DNA from: Streptomyces sp. NRRL S-455
Lineage (GTDB): Bacteria; Actinomycetota; Actinomycetes; Streptomycetales; Streptomycetaceae
Reading direction: 5' to 3'
DNA length: 64,000 nt
Assembly: GCF_000717875.1 (NCBI RefSeq)
Contig: NZ_JOCT01000011.1
Coordinates: 124,001 to 188,000, forward strand
Below, one piece after another: positions 28,194 to 38,977 of the stretch. The number at the start of each line of letters is the position of its first letter. The first letter of the stretch is position 1. The notes below the pieces were generated by a model, which was not told the origin of the DNA, searched no databases, and saw nothing but the letters and a program-made list of their open reading frames with translations. A program made the translations under genes and the position numbers.

Positions 28194-29105
28194 ATGACGC
28201 ACGCGATGCTGAAGGGGTCGAACGTCCCGCTCGAGGCCGCCACGGTGCGCGCCGTGCTGCGCTGGACACCCGGGCAGGGGGTTCCGGACGTCGACGCCTC
28301 CGCGCTGCTCCTCGGTGCCGACGGACGTGTGCGCTCCGACGAGGACTTCGTCTTCTACAATCAGCCCCGGCACCCCTCCGGGATGGTGTGGCGGCTCGGC
28401 AAGAAGCGGGTCGCCGAGGGCCTGACCGACACGATCCAGACGGACCTCACCGGTGTCGAGTCGGGAGTCAGCCGGATTCTGCTGGTCGCATCGGCGGACG
28501 GCGTCCCCTTCGACCGCGTGCGGGCGCTGCGCATTCTGCTGTACGACGCCACGGGCAGCGACACGGAGGCGCTGGCGTACTTCGACGTCAAGCCGGAGAC
28601 GGGCGAGGAGACCGCGCTGATCTGCGGCGAGCTGTACCGGCGTGGGGAAGGCTGGAAGTTCCGGGCGCTGGGCGAGGGCTATGTGAACGGCCTGCAGGGA
28701 CTGGCGACCGACTACGGCATCTCGGTGGACGAGTCGGAGGCGGCGGAGGAGCCGCCGACCACGACCGTTCCCTCACCCCCGACCACGGCCGGGACCACCC
28801 AGCAGCCCGCGGCCCCGGCCCCGCCCGCCCCCGAGGTGTCCCGGCCGCTGCCGCCGGAGCAGCCGACCGCGGTGCCCACGCAGCCCGCCTACGGCTATCC
28901 GCCGCAGCAGCCCGCGACGACCCAGCCGGCGTACGGCTATCCGCAGCCGGCCGGCCAGTCCGCCTACGGCTACCCCCAGGCACCGGCCACGGCGGGTGCC
29001 ACGGGGGCGCAGTCGGGATACGGCTATCCGCAGCCCGTCGCCGCCGCGGCCCCCGACCCCGACTTCCGCCTGCCCCCGCAGGGCCCGCAGTTCATCGGAC
29101 GGTGA
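28194..29105 (+). CDS. TerD-family protein with YGYP-repeat tail
   Basis: The protein has 303 residues. The TerD domain (about 1-180) begins [13 protein letters not shown] and contains [22 protein letters not shown], and the TerD end [21 protein letters not shown]. The acidic calcium loop present in the two canonical paralogues ([13 protein letters not shown]) is missing; [14 protein letters not shown] stands in its place. So one Ca2+ site may be lost. The tail (about 190-303) is Pro/Thr-rich with four YGYP repeats, probably disordered. It is divergent from the phosphoribosyltransferase operon and is likely a sensor or scaffold in the Ter stress system. Confidence 0.83.
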   Translation: MTHAMLKGSNVPLEAATVRAVLRWTPGQGVPDVDASALLLGADGRVRSDEDFVFYNQPRHPSGMVWRLGKKRVAEGLTDTIQTDLTGVESGVSRILLVASADGVPFDRVRALRILLYDATGSDTEALAYFDVKPETGEETALICGELYRRGEGWKFRALGEGYVNGLQGLATDYGISVDESEAAEEPPTTTVPSPPTTAGTTQQPAAPAPPAPEVSRPLPPEQPTAVPTQPAYGYPPQQPATTQPAYGYPQPAGQSAYGYPQAPATAGATGAQSGYGYPQPVAAAAPDPDFRLPPQGPQFIGR

Positions 29106-29110
29106 GAGGC

Positions 29111-29144
29111 GGGGGGCGGAGAAGCCTCAGTCTCCGCCCTCCCC
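29111..29144. terminator. Terminator hairpin between convergent genes
   Basis: GGGGGGCGGAGA pairs with TCTCCGCCCTCCCC, allowing one bulge, around an 8-base loop. It follows the TerD-like stop at 29105 and includes the stop of the GNAT gene in its loop. It can serve both strands. Confidence 0.6.
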
Positions 29145-29684
29145 GGCCTGCCGGAGATCCTTCTCCAGCAGAGTGAAGGACTTGGGTGCCCCGCCCGGCT
29201 GCGGCTTGCCCTCCTTGTGGCCCACGACCCGGTAACCGGCGTCCCGGTAGTAGGCATTGAGCTGTGCGTTGCCGGCCAGGCAGTCAAGGCGTACACGGGT
29301 CCGCCCCGCGGCGGCCACCCGGCGCTCCGCGACTTTCAGCAGCCGCCGTCCCGTGCCGGGCGCGACGCTGCTCCGGTCCACCATGAGCCGGTGCACGTAT
29401 CCGGCCACGGGCGGCTGCGGGCCCCAGGCGGCCTCGTCCTGCCACCACAGTTCCCAGGCGCCGGCGACGCGCCCGCCGGACGCCGCGATCCAGACCTCCC
29501 CATGTGCCATGACGCGGCGGAAGTGGTCTTCGTCCAGCTCCCCCGGCCGCCACTGCCCGGTGACGCCGCGGGCCAGCATCCAGCGGGCTGCGTCGTCACG
29601 GAGGCGGACGAGGGTGGCCAGATCGGCCTCGGTGGCCGGGCGGACGCGTAGATCATTCACCCGGGGATCCTGTAAATCATTCAT
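29127..29684 (-). CDS. GNAT family N-acetyltransferase
   Basis: This protein has 185 residues from the ATG at 29684. The GNAT core has RVRPATEADLATLVRLRDDA, a substrate strand WELWWQDEA, the acetyl-CoA motif VDRSSVAPGTGRRLLKVAER (x-G-x-G-R-x-L), and the C-terminal LNAYYRDAGYRVVGHKEG. The substrate is unknown. The 5' end is a near-tandem duplication of about 24 bases, giving a second start (GTG at 29660) with an equivalent upstream sequence. It is inserted between TerD-like and TerA-like genes and need not belong to the Ter system. Confidence 0.8.
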   Translation of the reverse strand: MNDLQDPRVNDLRVRPATEADLATLVRLRDDAARWMLARGVTGQWRPGELDEDHFRRVMAHGEVWIAASGGRVAGAWELWWQDEAAWGPQPPVAGYVHRLMVDRSSVAPGTGRRLLKVAERRVAAAGRTRVRLDCLAGNAQLNAYYRDAGYRVVGHKEGKPQPGGAPKSFTLLEKDLRQAGEGGD

Positions 29685-29697
29685 GCGGGGATCCTCA
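29650..29697 (-). repeat. Tandem duplication of the GNAT start region
   Basis: Minus-strand units AGGATCCCCGCATGAATGAT and AGGATCCCCGGGTGAATGAT lie 24 bases apart. Each holds a start codon (ATG, GTG) and the same AGGATCC upstream. Either unit could initiate translation. Confidence 0.75.
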
Positions 29698-29744
29698 CAC
29701 ACACCTCCGCCCCTCCCGGGCGAAGCCCGGGCCTGCCCGGTCCC

Positions 29745-30479
29745 TCAGCGGTCGACCTTGGTCTTGTAACCCCGGCCCCACTGCAGCCCCCACCCGTACA
29801 GCCGGTCCAGCTCCGCCTGGAACCCGTAGACGAACTTCGCCTCACGGCGCACGATGATCTCGTTCTTGACCTTCTCGATCATGACGACGGCGCAGGAGCG
29901 GGCCTGTGGCTGGCGTTCGTCGAGGTGGATCTCGATGCGCGGGCCGCTGCTCGGGTACAGCGTGACACTGGCGTGCGTGCGGTCAAAGGCGGGTGTCTGG
30001 TCGTAGATGTAGACGAAGACCAGGAGCCGCTTGATGTGCTCGCGGTGGTCGAGGTTGATGTACATCGTCTCGCCGGAACCGGAGCCGAAGCGGTCGTCGC
30101 CGCTGAGCTTGACGTACGGCGGGGCGTTGACGTCGCCGTAGTAGCCGCCGAGGGGCTGGACGACGCCCTTGGTGCCGTCCTGGAGTTCGTAGAGACAGCC
30201 CAGGTCGAGGTCGACGTTGACCATGGACTGGCTGTGGCCGACGACCTCCGGCGGTTTCAGGGCCCGCAAGGGGTGCCGCAGCAGGCTCTCGCGCTGCGCG
30301 CCGCCGATGTCGGAGGTGCGCATCCGCCAGCTCAGGTTGACGCGCAGATGGCCGGTGGCCGCGCCCTGCCTGGTGAGTGATATCTGCGCGCGCCGCTTGG
30401 TCAGTTCGATCGCGTTGGTTGCCGCGTGACCCGAGTCGAACTGCACATCGCCGCGCCGGAGTCCGTCGAACAGGCCCAT
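29745..30479 (-). CDS. TerA-like protein of the Ter stress system
   Basis: The protein has 244 residues. It starts MGLFDGLRRGDVQFDSGHA and has a beta-rich TerD-like fold: ISLTRQGAATGHLRVNLSW, YELQDGTKGVVQPLGGYYG, then KLSGDDRFGSGSGETMYIN. The end is KFVYGFQAELDRLYGWGLQW. The pattern fits TerA-type (TerD-superfamily) proteins of tellurite/stress clusters, which act with TerD proteins. The acidic DDRF-GSGSGE segment could bind Ca2+. The ATG at 30479 follows GGGGGCGGA. A strong terminator separates it from the DUF475 gene upstream, so it has its own promoter. Confidence 0.75.
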   Translation of the reverse strand: MGLFDGLRRGDVQFDSGHAATNAIELTKRRAQISLTRQGAATGHLRVNLSWRMRTSDIGGAQRESLLRHPLRALKPPEVVGHSQSMVNVDLDLGCLYELQDGTKGVVQPLGGYYGDVNAPPYVKLSGDDRFGSGSGETMYINLDHREHIKRLLVFVYIYDQTPAFDRTHASVTLYPSSGPRIEIHLDERQPQARSCAVVMIEKVKNEIIVRREAKFVYGFQAELDRLYGWGLQWGRGYKTKVDR

Positions 30480-30543
30480 TCCGCCCCCACGTTCACTTGG
30501 AGACCGCGGGTCATCGTCGTACCCACGGCCCTTGACGACCGAC

Positions 30544-30579
30544 GGGGCGGCCCCGAGGAGTCACCTCGGTGGCCGCCCC
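30544..30579 (-). terminator. Terminator of the DUF475 gene
   Basis: GGGGCGGCC-CCGAGG and CCTCGG-t-GGCCGCCCC form a 15-bp stem, with one bulged base, around AGTCA. It is just past the DUF475 stop (30609) on the minus strand and before the TerA-like gene. Confidence 0.85.
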
Positions 30580-30608
30580 GCACAGAGCGTTCCTCACCCG
30601 GAGGGGTG

Positions 30609-31754
30609 TCACACCCCGGACGAGACCTCAGTCTTCTCGTCCGAGCCGGCTTTTCCCCCGGCCGCCGCGATGGCGCGGTTGCGGCGCACGGAGGACCAGA
30701 ACGAGGCACCGATCAGGACGACGCCGATCATGCCGGTGATGATCTCGTTGATCTCGTACTGGATGGTGACGAGCAGGATCGCGGCGAGCGCGCCGATGGC
30801 GTAGTGCGCACCGTGCTCCAGGTAGACGTACTCGTCGAGGGTGCCCTGGCGGACCAGGTAGACCGTCAGCGACCGGACGTACATGGCGCCGATGCCGAGG
30901 CCGAGGGCCATCAGCACGATGTCGTTGGTGATGGCGAAGGCGCCGATCACGCCGTCGAAGGAGAAGGAGGCGTCCAGGACCTCGAGGTAGAGGAACATGA
31001 AGAACGCGGCTTTGCCGGCCAGCTTGACCGCCGACTTGGGCTTGCCCTCGCGCGCGGCCTTCTCCTCGGCCTCGTGCTCGCGTTCCTCCTCCTCTTCGAG
31101 CTTGTCCTCGAAGTAGCCGGAGAGGCCGCCGACGATCATGTAGGTGATCAGACCGGCGATACCGGAGAGCAGGACGGTCTCCGCCTTGTCGGCATGGGTG
31201 CCGCCGTGCTGGTGGGCGTTGGCGCCGAAGGTGATCGAGGAGATCAGCAGGACGATGAGGGCGATGCAGACCGACAGCATGTCGATCTTGCCGAGCTTGG
31301 CCAGCGGGCGCTCCAGCCAGCCGAGCCACTTGATGTCCCGGTCCTCGAAGATGAAGTCGAGGAAGATCATCAGCAGGAACATGCCACCGAAGGCGGCGAT
31401 CGACGGGTGGGCGTCGGTCACCAGCTCCTGGTAGCGGTCCTTGTCCGTGAGGGCGAGGTCGACGGCCTCGATCGGGCCCAGCTGGGCACTGATCGCGACG
31501 ATCACGACAGGGAAGACCAGCCGCATGCCGAAGACGGCGATCAGGATGCCGATGGTGAGGAAGATCTTCTGCCAGAAGGCATTCATCTTCTTCAGGATCC
31601 CGGCGTTGACCACCGCGTTGTCGAAGGACAGCGAGATCTCGAGGATGGAGAGGATCGCGACGACGCCGAACGCGGTCCATCCTCCGTAGAGAACCGCTGC
31701 GACCAGGCCGAGCGCGGTGACCGCGAACGACCACCCGAAGGTTTTCAGAACCAC
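30609..31754 (-). CDS. DUF475 (TerC-like) integral membrane protein
   Basis: The protein has 381 residues and about nine membrane helices. LEISLSFDNAVVNAGILK and LEVLDASFSFDGVIGAFAIT are the paired E/D-x-SFDN/D motifs of TerC/LysE-like proteins; their acidic residues could hold a divalent metal. DUF475 proteins (YkvI/YjbE type) occur with TerD genes. A central cytoplasmic loop is rich in Glu/Lys (KLEEEEEREHEAEEKAAR). The likely role is as the membrane partner of TerD proteins in metal handling. The GTG at 31754 has a weak ribosome site. Confidence 0.85.
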   Translation of the reverse strand: MVLKTFGWSFAVTALGLVAAVLYGGWTAFGVVAILSILEISLSFDNAVVNAGILKKMNAFWQKIFLTIGILIAVFGMRLVFPVVIVAISAQLGPIEAVDLALTDKDRYQELVTDAHPSIAAFGGMFLLMIFLDFIFEDRDIKWLGWLERPLAKLGKIDMLSVCIALIVLLISSITFGANAHQHGGTHADKAETVLLSGIAGLITYMIVGGLSGYFEDKLEEEEEREHEAEEKAAREGKPKSAVKLAGKAAFFMFLYLEVLDASFSFDGVIGAFAITNDIVLMALGLGIGAMYVRSLTVYLVRQGTLDEYVYLEHGAHYAIGALAAILLVTIQYEINEIITGMIGVVLIGASFWSSVRRNRAIAAAGGKAGSDEKTEVSSGV

Positions 31755-31879
31755 TGGCTACCCAATCGTGTGTGTACGGGGCTCCCCCGCGCCGTACCCG
31801 GCTTTACGAACTTTTGAAGCCGAAGTCTAGTGGGGCCCGCTCCGCCGCCCAGAGGGGCCCGCATTTTGCTCATATCGCG

Positions 31880-32455
31880 TTATGAGACGTTGACCCCGAA
31901 GTCCAGTGCGATGCCACGCAGACCCGACGCGTACCCCTGCCCCACGGCCCTGAACTTCCACTCGCCCTGGTGACGGTAGACCTCACCGAAGATCATCGCG
32001 GTCTCCGTGGAGGCGTCCTCGCTGAGGTCGTAGCGGGCGAGTTCCTGGCCGTCGGCCTGGTTCACGACGCGGATGAACGCGTTGCTGACCTGGCCGAAGG
32101 TCTGGCCGCGTTCGTCGGCCAGGTGAATGGAGACCGGGAAGACGATCTTGTCGCACCGGGGCGGCACCTTCGAGAGGTCGATCAGGAGCGACTCGTCGTC
32201 GCCGTCGCCCTCGCCGGTGAGGTTGTCACCGGTGTGCTCGACCGATCCGTCCGGGCTCTTGAGCTGGTTGTAGAAGACGAACCAGTCGTCCCCGAGCACG
32301 CGCCCGCCACCGCACATCAGGGCGCTGGCGTCGAGGTCGAAGGGCGCTCCGGTGGTGGAGCGCGCGTCCCAGCCGAGCCCGATCATGACCTGAGTGAGGT
32401 TCGGTGCGGCCTTGGACAGGGAGACGTTGCCCCCTTTGGCGAGCGTGACACCCAT
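31880..32455 (-). CDS. terD: TerD family protein
   Basis: The protein has 191 residues, the full TerD length. It starts [19 protein letters not shown] and contains [29 protein letters not shown], the acidic calcium loop [47 protein letters not shown], and the end [25 protein letters not shown]. The Asp-rich loops bind Ca2+ in characterised TerD proteins. It lies 122 bases from the second copy (32578-33153), with the same orientation; the two are about 70% identical, so recent duplication is likely. Role: cytoplasmic stress/tellurite-resistance scaffold. Confidence 0.92.
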   Translation of the reverse strand: MGVTLAKGGNVSLSKAAPNLTQVMIGLGWDARSTTGAPFDLDASALMCGGGRVLGDDWFVFYNQLKSPDGSVEHTGDNLTGEGDGDDESLLIDLSKVPPRCDKIVFPVSIHLADERGQTFGQVSNAFIRVVNQADGQELARYDLSEDASTETAMIFGEVYRHQGEWKFRAVGQGYASGLRGIALDFGVNVS

Positions 32456-32577
32456 GCTGCTGTCCCTCCCCGGATGGCATTACTGAGGTGGTCCTGCACG
32501 TCCGGCGCCGCACGTAAACCGTGCAGCGCCGGACGGGAAGAACCTGGGGCCCGTGTCGCCAGGGGCCGTCAGGCGGC

Positions 32578-33153
32578 TCAGACGTTCACACCGAAGTCCT
32601 GCGCGATGCCGCGCAGGCCCGAGGCGTAGCCCTGGCCGATGGCGCGGAACTTCCACTCCGCGCCGTGCCGGTACAGCTCACCGAAGACCATGGCGGTCTC
32701 GGTGGAGGCGTCCTCGCTCAGGTCGTAACGGGCGATCTCGGCGCCACCGGCCTGGTTCACGACGCGGATGAACGCGTTGCGCACCTGGCCGAAGGACTGC
32801 TGGCGGGTCTCGGCGTCGTAGATCGAGACAGGAAAGACGATCTTCTCCACGTCGGCCGGGACGGTGGCGAGATTGACCTTGATCTGCTCGTCGTCGCCCT
32901 CGCCCTCACCGGTGAGGTTGTCGCCGGTGTGCTCGACGGAGCCGTCCGGCGTCTTGAGGTTGTTGAAGAAGATGAAGTGCTGGTCGTTTCCGACCTTGCC
33001 GGAGCTGTTCAGCAGCAGCGCGCTGGCGTCCAGGTCGAAGTCGGTGCCGGTCGTGGTGCGGACGTCCCACCCCAGACCGATGATGACCGCGGTGAGGCCC
33101 GGCGCCTCCTTGGTCAGCGATACGTTGCCGCCCTTGCTGAGGCTGACTCCCAC
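32578..33153 (-). CDS. terD: TerD family protein
   Basis: This 191-residue paralogue of the gene at 31880 starts [20 protein letters not shown] and has [19 protein letters not shown], the acidic loop [40 protein letters not shown], and ends [17 protein letters not shown]. All the features of a Ca2+-binding TerD are kept. The ATG at 33153 lies behind a good purine-rich site (GGACTC is weak; no stronger site was seen). It is probably the first gene of the two-gene terD operon. Confidence 0.92.
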   Translation of the reverse strand: MGVSLSKGGNVSLTKEAPGLTAVIIGLGWDVRTTTGTDFDLDASALLLNSSGKVGNDQHFIFFNNLKTPDGSVEHTGDNLTGEGEGDDEQIKVNLATVPADVEKIVFPVSIYDAETRQQSFGQVRNAFIRVVNQAGGAEIARYDLSEDASTETAMVFGELYRHGAEWKFRAIGQGYASGLRGIAQDFGVNV

Positions 33154-33269
33154 GAGTCCTCCATTGGTGTCCAGGGGCGGGATGCCCCGTTGTGCTCGGA
33201 TGTCGGGTCAACGAGTCGATCCTAGTGACGGGTTCCCGCCCCTCGCAGGCCCAGAAGCCGACATTGCGG

Positions 33270-33293
33270 CGGGTGTCGGGCGCATGACACCCG
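33270..33293 (-). terminator. Terminator of ahpE
   Basis: CGGGTGTC and GACACCCG form a perfect 8-bp stem with a GGGCGCAT loop. It lies 8 bases beyond the ahpE stop (33301) on the minus strand. Confidence 0.6.
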
Positions 33294-33300
33294 ACCGGCG

Positions 33301-33759
33301 TCACAGGGAGTCGAGCGCCTTCACGTAGTCGTTCAGGTCGCGGGCGTCCGGCAGGCCGTTGACGACGGTCCAGCGCACGACGCCCCCCTTGTCGATCACG
33401 AAGGTGCCGCGCACCGCGCAGCCCTTGTCCTCGTCGAAGACGCCGTAGGCCCGGGAGACGTTGCCGTGCGGCCAGAAGTCGGACAGCAGCGGGTACTCCA
33501 GGCCCTCCTGCTCGGCGAAGACGCGCAGGGTGTGGATGGAGTCGTTGGAGACGGCGAGCAGCTGGGTGTCGCGGTCGGCGAACTGCGGCAGGTTGTCGCG
33601 CAGCTCGCACAGCTCGCCGGTGCACACGCCGGTGAAGGCGAAGGGGTAGAAGAGCAGCACCACGTTCTTGGAACCGCGGAAGTCGGACAGCTTCACGCTC
33701 GCGCCGTGGTTGTCCTTGAGCTCGAAGTCGGGGGCCTTCTCGCCGACCTGGATCGCCAT
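33301..33759 (-). CDS. ahpE: AhpE-like peroxiredoxin
   Basis: This 152-residue thioredoxin-fold peroxidase starts [20 protein letters not shown]. The peroxidatic Cys46 is in [19 protein letters not shown], with a second Cys51 five residues on. AhpE of Mycobacterium tuberculosis is 1-Cys at this place, as I recall it, so Cys51 may act as resolving Cys, as in PrxQ/BCP. The signature [16 protein letters not shown] and [15 protein letters not shown] match AhpE closely. It reduces hydroperoxides. It is next to the DUF3052 gene and aceE, as in mycobacteria. Confidence 0.9.
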   Translation of the reverse strand: MAIQVGEKAPDFELKDNHGASVKLSDFRGSKNVVLLFYPFAFTGVCTGELCELRDNLPQFADRDTQLLAVSNDSIHTLRVFAEQEGLEYPLLSDFWPHGNVSRAYGVFDEDKGCAVRGTFVIDKGGVVRWTVVNGLPDARDLNDYVKALDSL

Positions 33760-33827
33760 CGTGTGGGTGTCCCTTCGTAGGGCTTGACGGGTGGGACCAC
33801 CCTACGCACGGACCGGCGCATACCGGA

Positions 33828-33854
33828 GGGCGGGCCGACGACGCCGGCCCGCCC
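33828..33854 (-). terminator. Terminator of the DUF3052 gene
   Basis: GGGCGGGCC and GGCCCGCCC form a perfect 9-bp stem with a 9-base loop between the DUF3052 gene and ahpE. A second weaker pairing CCGTACG / CGTACGG lies at about 33873-33907. Confidence 0.6.
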
Positions 33855-33931
33855 CTGCCGCACGGCGCGGGTTGCCGTACGACCGCCGCTCAGGGCTCGC
33901 CGTACGGCTGACGCTCACGGGCGTCGTGCGG

Positions 33932-34369
33932 CTAACGCTTGGACTTGGCCGCCTTGGGCGTGGCCAGCCGGCTGCCGCTCCAGTCCTTGCCGACGCTGAC
34001 GCTCTTGGACGCCGTCAGACCCGCCGTGGTGGCGGCTTCCGAGATGTCGCTCGGCTCGACGTAGCCCGAACGGCCGGTCTTCGGCGTGAGGAGCAGGATG
34101 GCACCGCCCTCTTCGATGTACGTGGTGGCATCGACCAGCGCATCCGTCAGGTCGCCGTCGTCGTCACGGAACCACAGCACAACGGCGTCGGCCACGTCGT
34201 CGTAGTCCTCGTCCATCAGGTCGCCCTCGACGATGCTTTCGATCGCCTCGCGGAGTTCCTGATCCACGTCGTCGTCGTAGCCGATCTCCTGGACCACCTG
34301 CCCGGGCTGGAACCCCAGCCTGGCGGCAGGGTTCGTCCGCTCCTCCGCGTGGTCCGCGGTCGCGCTCAC
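33932..34369 (-). CDS. DUF3052 family protein
   Basis: This 145-residue acidic protein starts VSATADHAEERTN (GTG at 34369, behind AGGAGG). Core: RLGFQPGQVVQEIGYDDDVDQ, IESIVEGDLMDEDYDDVADA, VVLWFRDDDGDLTDALVDA, and ILLLTPKTGRSGYVEPSDI. This is the actinobacterial DUF3052 family, found next to aceE in both mycobacteria and streptomycetes. The core resembles the small alpha/beta fold of S-adenosyl-methionine-independent binders, but no function is known. A longer form starting at 34387 lacks a ribosome site. Confidence 0.85.
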   Translation of the reverse strand: MSATADHAEERTNPAARLGFQPGQVVQEIGYDDDVDQELREAIESIVEGDLMDEDYDDVADAVVLWFRDDDGDLTDALVDATTYIEEGGAILLLTPKTGRSGYVEPSDISEAATTAGLTASKSVSVGKDWSGSRLATPKAAKSKR

Positions 34370-34655
34370 GGGTTGCCTCCTGATCATGTCTTGGGAAATA
34401 TCTCAGCCACGCGCGTGCGCGAAGCATTGGCCGTAGTCCACACGGGCGGGACGGATCGCGCAAGTACCCGGCCGTTCAGACCGCCGAAACGGTGACGATC
34501 CTGGCCGTGTCACCGCAACTCCAGGCACACCATCATGGTCCGAGGTGACGTACACCACACCTTTCTGCCCTGTTTGGGCGTTTGGGAATCGTCTGTGGGT
34601 ACGAGACTCGAAGGTATTCGCCCCATACGTCACGGAGTCGATCTCACGTACTGGT

Positions 34656-34667
34656 TACCGATCGGTA
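34656..34667. promoter_or_regulatory. Perfect palindrome in the aceE leader
   Basis: TACCGATCGGTA is a perfect 12-base palindrome 121 bases before the aceE GTG. It lies in the 418-base gap 34370-34787 between divergent DUF3052 and aceE genes. The gap is AT-richer than its surroundings and must hold both promoters, but I could not place -35/-10 boxes with confidence. The site is a candidate operator. Confidence 0.3.
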
Positions 34668-34787
34668 GAGATGACGTTTCACGGCCCCGAGGTGGACCAT
34701 GGGGAGCGGCGCGGCCCCAGCGACGACGCCCCCGCGACGACAGCGAAAAAGCGGCCCTCGCAGGCCCTCTGACAGGTAAGGAACAGC

Positions 34788-37535
<2,748 letters not shown>

Positions 37536-37551
37536 CGCCTAAGACACGATC

Positions 37552-37597
37552 AAGGGGTGGTGAGCCTCACGGGTGCACCGTGGGCGCACCACCCCTT
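37552..37597 (+). terminator. Terminator after aceE
   Basis: AAGGGGTGGTG and CACCACCCCTT form a perfect 11-bp stem around a 24-base loop, ending 17 bases after the aceE stop begins and running into TTCACG. It overlaps the leader of the K+ channel gene. Confidence 0.75.
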
Positions 37598-37618
37598 CAC
37601 GTTTCCTACGATTCGGCC

Positions 37619-38353
37619 ATGCAGCAGCAGTCGGCCCAACTCCGTTGGGAACAGCACACGCAGCGGCCACTCTTCGGGCTGGCCCTCGCCTTCGCCGTCG
37701 CCTATGCCGTGCCGATCGTCCGGCCGGACGCGAGCCGGTCCCTGGTGGACCTGTGCACGGCGGTCGAGTGGGTGGTGTGGGGCGCGTTCGCCCTCGACTA
37801 CCTGGTTCGGCTCGGCCTCTCCGAGCAGCGGCTGCTGTTCGTCCGGACGCACTGGCTCGATCTCTTGGCGGTGTTGCTGCCCTTGCTGCAGCCGATGCGG
37901 CTGTTGCGGCTGGTGTCCACGCTGCTGCTCGTCGGCCAGCGGGCGCGGATGGCTTCGCAGATCAAGCTCACGACGTACATCGGCGGCTCGGTGGTCGGGC
38001 TGCTGATGTTCGGCTCGCTGGCGGTGCTCTCGGTGGAACGGGACGCGCCGGGCGGGAACATTCATACGCTGGGCGATGCCGTGTGGTGGTCCTTCACGAC
38101 GATGACGACCGTGGGCTACGGGGATCACGCGCCCACCACCGGGCTGGGGCGGATGCTCGCGGTCGGGCTGATGCTGTCGGGGATCGCGCTGCTCGGTGTG
38201 GTGACGGCGAACATCGCCGCCTGGTTCATCGCCCGGTTCGAGAAGGACGACGTGGAGGAGCGGCGGCAGACGGAGGCGATCCAGGAGCTGACGGAGGAGG
38301 TCCGGGCGCTGCGCGACGAACTGGCGGCGCTGAAGGGGACGTCGGTGAAATGA
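37619..38353 (+). CDS. Voltage-gated-like potassium channel
   Basis: This 244-residue protein has a six-helix ion-channel layout. The selectivity filter is TTVGYGDHAPTT (Val165-Gly-Tyr-Gly-Asp169). S4-like PMRLLRLVSTLLLVGQRARM carries several Arg/Lys residues. The pore helix WWSFTTM precedes the filter. The C-terminal coiled coil (EKDDVEERRQTEAIQELTEEVRALRDEL) probably sets the tetramer. It resembles a KvAP/Kch-like channel. TACGAT ends 6 bases before the ATG, and there is no ribosome site, so a leaderless mRNA is likely. Confidence 0.88.
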   Translation: MQQQSAQLRWEQHTQRPLFGLALAFAVAYAVPIVRPDASRSLVDLCTAVEWVVWGAFALDYLVRLGLSEQRLLFVRTHWLDLLAVLLPLLQPMRLLRLVSTLLLVGQRARMASQIKLTTYIGGSVVGLLMFGSLAVLSVERDAPGGNIHTLGDAVWWSFTTMTTVGYGDHAPTTGLGRMLAVGLMLSGIALLGVVTANIAAWFIARFEKDDVEERRQTEAIQELTEEVRALRDELAALKGTSVK

Positions 38354-38364
38354 CCTGAAGGTGA

Positions 38365-38388
38365 GCCTCCGGCTCGGTCGCCGGAGGC
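38365..38388. terminator. Bidirectional terminator
   Basis: GCCTCCGGC and GCCGGAGGC form a perfect 9-bp stem with a TCGGTC loop between convergent genes ending at 38353 and 38422. Confidence 0.75.
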
Positions 38389-38421
38389 CCTTCCCTCACT
38401 TCCCCGGGGAGGAACGGCACG

Positions 38422-38733
38422 TCAGAACAGCATGCCGTTGCCCGGGTTTGCCGCTCCGGACAGCCAGATGATGGCCAGGAGCGTGTCGATGGCGCCCAGT
38501 ACCAGGGCGACCACGGCCGTGACGGGGCGGGAGCCCGCCCACGTGCGGCCCATGGCGAGCCAGCCGCAGACGATCGCCGCGGGGCCGAGGATGATCCCCA
38601 GCACGAAGAAACCGGCAACCGCGCAGATGACTCCGATGATTCCGAGCGTCGCGCGATCCGGCCCGGTCCGTGACCACGTCCGGCCACGTGAGCGGGGGTG
38701 CCTGCGCGTTCCGTGTCCGAAGCTCGCCATCAT
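38422..38733 (-). CDS. DUF4190-type small membrane protein
   Basis: The protein has 103 residues. A short basic N-terminus (MASFGHGTRRHPRSRGRTWS) is followed by two membrane helices of the DUF4190 pattern: LGIIGVICAVAGFFVLGIILGPAAIVCGWLAMGR split by a Gly-rich turn, then VTAVVALVLGAIDTLLAIIWL. Its role is unknown. The start is the ATG pair at 38733/38730 behind GGGAG. The upstream gap 38734-38977 (244 bases) contains no recognisable gene; it should hold this gene's promoter. Confidence 0.75.
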   Translation of the reverse strand: MMASFGHGTRRHPRSRGRTWSRTGPDRATLGIIGVICAVAGFFVLGIILGPAAIVCGWLAMGRTWAGSRPVTAVVALVLGAIDTLLAIIWLSGAANPGNGMLF

Positions 38734-38977
38734 CGACTCCCGTAACTCCCTTGAACCCTCGGTCGGTCGGGGTTCGGTCGGGTATGTCAGGGCGAGTACC
38801 CCCGGAACAGGCTTCAATCCCGCTGCCCGCGCGCTGCCCCCCTCCAGCAGCGCGCCGCAGCGTCCGCCCTCCAGGCCCTGCGGAGGACTTGACCCACTGT
38901 GACCTGCGGTGCCCGCTGAAGGGGAGCGTTGGACGGTGGTGTACACCCTGATGAGCGAACACCCCGTCAAGAGACCG

